A DNA stretch of 64,000 bases from Mycobacteroides sp. CBMA 271 (lineage in GTDB: Bacteria; Actinomycetota; Actinomycetes; Mycobacteriales; Mycobacteriaceae), in NCBI RefSeq assembly GCF_009729205.1, contig NZ_VTHB01000008.1:1-64000 (forward strand), in the 5' to 3' direction. Numbering within the stretch: the stretch's first letter is position 1; each line of letters begins with the position of its first letter. The notes under the pieces were generated by a model. That model was given only the letters and a program-made list of their open reading frames with translations. It did no database searches and was not told the DNA's origin. Made by a program: the position numbers and the translations under genes. Of the stretch, positions 60,704 through 64,000 are shown piece after piece.

Positions 60704-61963
60704 TTACTGCAGAACCGGGCAACCGCTGGCGCCGGTGAAATCAACCTGCCAGTGCTTGATGCCGTTGAGCCAGCCGGACTGCAACCGCTTCGGATCGCCT
60801 GCCGGAGCCAGGTTCGGCAGGTGATCGGCGATGGCGTTGAACATCAGGTTGATGGTCAGCCGGGCCAGGTTGGCCCCAATGCAGTAGTGCGCACCGCTGC
60901 CACCAAATCCCATGTGCGGATTGGGATTACGCATGACGTTGAAGGAGAAGGGATCCTCGAAGACCTCTTCGTCGAAGTTCGCGCTGCGGTACATCATCAC
61001 GACGCGCTGACCCTTCTTGATCTGCACGCCACCGAGCTCGGTGTCCTCAAGTGCCGTCCGCTGAAACGACGTCACCGGGGTCGCCCAACGCACGATCTCG
61101 TCGGCCGCCGTCTCAGGGCGCTCCTTCTTGTACAGCTCCCACTGCTCCGGGAACTGGGTGAAGGCCATCATGCCCTGGGTGATCGAGTTACGCGAGGTCT
61201 CGTTACCGGCCACCGCAAGCATGATCACGAAGAAGCCGAATTCGTCGTCCGACAGCTTGCCCTCGCCCTCGACCTCGGCGTTGATAAGCGTGGTCACGAT
61301 GTCCTCGCCCGGATTCTCGGCGCGCTGCTTCGCCATCTCCATCGAGTAGGCCAGGATCTCCATCGACGACGCCGCCGGGTCAATGTGAGAGAACTCGGGG
61401 TCGTCGTACGAGGTCATCTCATTCGACCAGTTGAAGAGCTTGCCACGGTCCTCTTGCGGAACCCCGAGCAGACCGGCGATGGCCTGCAGCGGCAGCTCAC
61501 AGGAAACCTGCTCCACGAAGTCACCGGAGCCGCTCGCCGCCGCGTTCTTCGCGATCTGCTGAGCGCGCTCGTTCAGCTCCTCGCGCAGCCGTCCAATCGC
61601 CCGCGGGGTGAAGCCACGGGAGATGATCTTGCGCAGTCGCGTGTGATGCGGGGCATCCATATTCAGCATGACGTAGCGCTGCAGCTCGATGGCCTCCCGC
61701 GTCATGTCATCGGCGAACCGCGGAATGGCGGTGTTTTCCCAGCTGGAGAAGACGTCGCTGCGCAACGAGACGTCCTTGACGTCCTTGTGCTTGGAGACGA
61801 CCCAGTAGCCGCCGTCGTTGAAGCCACCGATGCCGTCGGGCTGCTCCTGCCACCAGACGGGAGCCGTCTTCCGCAGCTCCTTGAGCTCCTCGATGGGGAG
61901 CCGCTCTGCGTAGATCTCCGGGTCGGTGAAGTCGAAACCGGCGGGAAGGCTGGGGTGCACCAC
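60704..61963 (-). CDS. cyp125: Cytochrome P450 Cyp125, steroid C26/27 monooxygenase
   Basis: The 419-residue P450 has the I-helix AVAGNETSRNSITQG near 250, the ExxR region in the middle, and the haem loop FGGSGAHYCIGANLAR with its Cys ligand near residue 360. It hydroxylates the terminal side-chain carbon of cholest-4-en-3-one, the first side-chain step. It heads the igr operon and is divergent from fadA5 across two KstR-type sites. A 144-bp tract is identical to the second P450 at 63643-63786. Confidence 0.96.
   Translation of the reverse strand: MVHPSLPAGFDFTDPEIYAERLPIEELKELRKTAPVWWQEQPDGIGGFNDGGYWVVSKHKDVKDVSLRSDVFSSWENTAIPRFADDMTREAIELQRYVMLNMDAPHHTRLRKIISRGFTPRAIGRLREELNERAQQIAKNAAASGSGDFVEQVSCELPLQAIAGLLGVPQEDRGKLFNWSNEMTSYDDPEFSHIDPAASSMEILAYSMEMAKQRAENPGEDIVTTLINAEVEGEGKLSDDEFGFFVIMLAVAGNETSRNSITQGMMAFTQFPEQWELYKKERPETAADEIVRWATPVTSFQRTALEDTELGGVQIKKGQRVVMMYRSANFDEEVFEDPFSFNVMRNPNPHMGFGGSGAHYCIGANLARLTINLMFNAIADHLPNLAPAGDPKRLQSGWLNGIKHWQVDFTGASGCPVLQ
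60956..61099. repeat. 144-bp identity tract shared with the second P450
   Basis: This segment of cyp125 is identical, base for base, to 63643-63786 in the P450 at the right edge. It covers the ExxR-to-meander part of the proteins; similarity drops at both sides. Confidence 0.9.
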
Positions 61964-62102
61964 GTTGAACTCCTATGGCCTTTCGGGGGCGTCTTTCAGG
62001 GACAATCTGGTTAGAGCATCTAGTGAGAGCCGAGTGAGATACGACACTCTCTAGCCCCATTGAAGCACACGATCAGCGCAGACAAAACGTGGTGCGTGGG
62101 GT

Positions 62103-62116
62103 GAGAACACGTTCTC
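62103..62116. promoter_or_regulatory. KstR-like palindrome at cyp125/fadA5, site 1
   Basis: GAGAACACGTTCTC is a perfect 14-bp palindrome with the AACnnGTT core of KstR sites, but with G and C at the outer positions where T and A are usual. It lies between the divergent genes cyp125 and fadA5. Confidence 0.75.
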
Positions 62117-62129
62117 ATTGCTTCCGGAC

Positions 62130-62143
62130 TGAAACGTGTTCTA
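62130..62143. promoter_or_regulatory. KstR operator at cyp125/fadA5, site 2
   Basis: TGAAACGTGTTCTA fits TnnAACnnGTTnnA exactly. It lies 27 bp from site 1 and 39 bp before the fadA5 ATG. A further palindrome, TGAACGTTCA, is at 62152-62161. Confidence 0.85.
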
Positions 62144-62181
62144 CCGTGAAGTGAACGTTCAGAGCGCAAAGGAGCAGCTCC

Positions 62182-63342
62182 ATGGGTAATCCGGTCATCG
62201 TCGAAGCGACGCGCAGCCCCATCGGCAAACGAGGTGGGTGGCTCGCGGGTCTCCATCCGGCCGAGCTGCTCGGCAGCATCCAGAAGTCAGTGATCGCCCG
62301 CGCGGGCCTCGATCCCCAAGAGGTCGAGCAGGTCATTGGCGGCTGTGTCACCCAGTTCGGCGAGCAGGGCGGCCACATCACCCGGCAGGCGTGGCTACAC
62401 GCCGGGCTGCCCGAAGCCACCGGCGCAACCACCATCGACTGCCAGTGCGGCAGTGCGCAGCAGGCCAACCACCTGATCGCCGGCCTGATCTACTCGGGTG
62501 CCATCGACACCGGCATCGCGTGCGGCATCGAATCCATGAGCCGCGTACCGCTCGGTGCCAATGTCGGCGGCACCGGCATCCCGCGCCCTGCGTCCTGGGA
62601 TATCGATATGCCCAACCAGTTCGAAGCTGCCGAGCGCATCGCCAAGCGCCGCGGCATCACCCGCGCCGACGTCGACGGGCTCGGCGTCCGCTCGCAGGCA
62701 CTGGCCAAGCAGGCGTGGGCCGAGGGTCGCTTCGACCGCGAGATCACCGCACTGGACGCCCCCCAGGTGGACAAGGAAGGCAACCTCACCGGCGAGACGA
62801 AGACCGTCGACCGCGACCAGGGCCTCCGCGAGACCACCCTGGAGTCGCTGGCGGGCCTGAAACCCGTTATGGCCGAAGGCATTCACACCGCCGGTACATC
62901 GTCGCAGATTTCCGACGGCGCCGCCGCGGTGCTGCTCATGGACGAGGACAAAGCCCGTGCGCTGGGCCTGAAGATCCGTGCGCGCATCGTGTCGCAGGCG
63001 CTCGTCGGCGCCGAGCCGTACTACCACCTGGACGGTCCGGTGCAGTCGACGCAGCGGGTGCTCGACCGCGCCGGCATGAAGATCGGCGATATCGACGTCG
63101 TCGAGATCAACGAGGCCTTTGCCTCCGTCGTGCTGTCCTGGGCCGCCGTGCACAAGCCGGACTTCGATCGTGTGAACGTCAACGGCGGTGCGATTGCGCT
63201 GGGTCACCCCGTGGGCAGCACCGGCGCCCGACTGATCACCACGGCGCTGCACGAGCTCGAACGCACCGACAAATCAACGGCTTTGATCACGATGTGCGCG
63301 GGCGGTGCGCTGTCCACCGGCACCATCATCGAGCGCATCTAG
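62182..63342 (+). CDS. fadA5: Steroid thiolase FadA5
   Basis: The 386-residue acetyl-CoA acetyltransferase has the nucleophile Cys89 in TIDCQCGSAQQANHLIA, the His of GGAIALGHPVGSTGARL near 340, and the second Cys in MCAGGALSTG near 375. It cleaves the 3-oxo side-chain CoA thioester, releasing the C22 or C24 shortened steroid CoA. The ATG at 62182 follows AAAGGAG. It is monocistronic, divergent from cyp125 as Rv3546/Rv3545c. Confidence 0.96.
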   Translation: MGNPVIVEATRSPIGKRGGWLAGLHPAELLGSIQKSVIARAGLDPQEVEQVIGGCVTQFGEQGGHITRQAWLHAGLPEATGATTIDCQCGSAQQANHLIAGLIYSGAIDTGIACGIESMSRVPLGANVGGTGIPRPASWDIDMPNQFEAAERIAKRRGITRADVDGLGVRSQALAKQAWAEGRFDREITALDAPQVDKEGNLTGETKTVDRDQGLRETTLESLAGLKPVMAEGIHTAGTSSQISDGAAAVLLMDEDKARALGLKIRARIVSQALVGAEPYYHLDGPVQSTQRVLDRAGMKIGDIDVVEINEAFASVVLSWAAVHKPDFDRVNVNGGAIALGHPVGSTGARLITTALHELERTDKSTALITMCAGGALSTGTIIERI

Positions 63343-63346
63343 CAGC

Positions 63347-63395
63347 GACACGAAAAGACCCCCGGCGCCGCGGTGTCCGGGGGTCTTTTCGTGTC
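63347..63395. terminator. Strong bidirectional stem-loop after fadA5
   Basis: Perfect 19-bp arms (63347-63365 and 63377-63395) with an 11-bp loop; the core is AAAAGACCCCCGG and its complement. The A4 and T4 runs inside the arms serve both strands. It separates fadA5 from the convergent P450 and overlaps two bases of that gene's stop codon. Confidence 0.92.
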
Positions 63396-64000
63396 AGCTG
63401 GCCCGACCGAATCCGGCCGGGCAGAAGTCGACCTCCCAATGCTTGACGCCGTTCAGCCAACCCGAACGCAGCCGCTCCGGGTCACCGGCCGACGTGAGGT
63501 CGGGCATGTGGTCGGCAATCGCATTGAACATCAGATTGATGGTCATCCGCGCCAGGTTCGCCCCGACGCAGTGGTGCTCGCCGTTACCGCCAAATCCCAC
63601 ATGCGGATTGGGACTACGCATGATGTCGAAGCTGAACGGGTGCTCGAAGACCTCTTCGTCGAAGTTCGCGCTGCGGTACATCATCACGACGCGCTGACCC
63701 TTCTTGATCTGCACGCCACCGAGCTCGGTGTCCTCAAGTGCCGTCCGCTGAAACGACGTCACCGGGGTCGCCCAACGCACGATCTCATCGGCCGCCGACT
63801 CGGGACGCTCCTTCTTGTACAGCTCCCACTGCTCCGGGAATTGCGTGAAGGCGTGCATGCCGTGCGTGATGGAGTTGCGGGTTGTCTCGTTGCCTGCCAC
63901 CGCCAAAAGCATGACGAAGAAACCGAATTCGTCATCGGATAGCTTGTGGCCGTCGATATCGGCGTTCAGCAGATCCGTACAAATATCCTCGCCAGGGTCG
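63394..64000 (-). CDS. Cytochrome P450, Cyp125-like paralogue, C-terminal part (runs off the window)
   Basis: About 200 residues are visible, from DPGEDICTDLLNADI to the end at PAGFGRAS; the N-terminal half is beyond position 64000. The I-helix AVAGNETTRNSITHG and the haem loop FGGNGEHHCVGANLAR match Cyp125 closely. It may be a second Cyp125-type steroid 26-monooxygenase or one with altered side-chain preference. It is convergent with fadA5. The shared identity tract suggests gene conversion with cyp125. Confidence 0.93.
   Translation of the reverse strand, partial: DPGEDICTDLLNADIDGHKLSDDEFGFFVMLLAVAGNETTRNSITHGMHAFTQFPEQWELYKKERPESAADEIVRWATPVTSFQRTALEDTELGGVQIKKGQRVVMMYRSANFDEEVFEHPFSFDIMRSPNPHVGFGGNGEHHCVGANLARMTINLMFNAIADHMPDLTSAGDPERLRSGWLNGVKHWEVDFCPAGFGRAS

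Noticed and set aside
60752..62014. 420-codon plus-strand frame
   Set aside because: It is antisense to cyp125, which has all P450 motifs; the shadow has none.

Overview
The window looks like the chromosome of a rapidly growing mycobacterium, most likely from the Mycobacteroides abscessus/chelonae group. The evidence is the high GC content, a GroEL2 ending in the Gly-Met tail, PE and EsxG proteins, MspA-fold secreted proteins (typical of fast growers), and the mycobacterial cholesterol-catabolic cluster. The species is an inference. No rRNA, tRNA, CRISPR array, insertion sequence or prophage was recognised.

Layout. (1) 1-8.1 kb, minus strand: an isonitrile-lipopeptide operon (Fe(II)/2-oxoglutarate oxidase, FcoT thioesterase, FadD10, acyl carrier protein, one-module C-A-T-R NRPS), equivalent to Rv0097-Rv0101 and ScoA-E. 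It runs straight into a PE5-like gene and an esxG-like gene, which are ESX-3-type substrates. (2) 8.4-11.4 kb: a proline-rich membrane protein and an unusual AAA/DUF4143 ATPase preceded by palindromes. (3) 11.5-20.9 kb: groEL2 with two CIRCE boxes, a coupled membrane gene pair, a lipoprotein, a TetR/SDR divergon, an SF2 helicase, an unknown gene and a cupin. (4) 21-29.8 kb: secreted proteins, including two MspA-like genes each coupled to a second secreted gene, plus TetR, AraC, SRPBCC, SDR, VOC and HAD genes. (5) 29.9-35.2 kb: moeA, a small coupled ORF, psd, pssA and a Cdc48-like ATPase, the same order as Rv0438c-Rv0435c. (6) 35.3-41.4 kb: an mnh (mrp) antiporter operon with a fused A+B subunit. 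(7) 41.4-47.8 kb: two EspI-like MinD/ParA ATPases with a small gene coupled between them, divergent from short uncharacterised genes. (8) 47.8-64 kb: cholesterol degradation (hsaF, hsaG, hsaE and an extra flavoprotein; kstD-hsd4B; cyp125-chsE1-chsE2-chsH2-chsH1-ltp2; fadA5; a second P450 cut by the window edge).

How the parts work together. Region 1 probably makes a metal-binding isonitrile lipopeptide and co-expresses ESX-type secreted proteins, so metal acquisition and type VII secretion appear joined in one transcript. Region 5 makes phosphatidylserine and phosphatidylethanolamine. Region 8 oxidises the sterol side chain (Cyp125, FadA5, ChsE/ChsH/Ltp2), desaturates ring A (KstD) and finishes the ring-derived C6 fragment (HsaE/F/G). 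KstR-type operators sit at both divergent promoters of region 8.

Strongest leads for a second look: the PE/EsxG-isonitrile operon; the DUF559 gene enclosed by two inverted 56-bp palindromic elements; the AAA-DUF4143 protein with a decayed CbbX/EccA-like C-terminal domain; the EspI-like pair with its 73-residue coupled partner; and a 144-bp identity tract shared by the two P450 genes.
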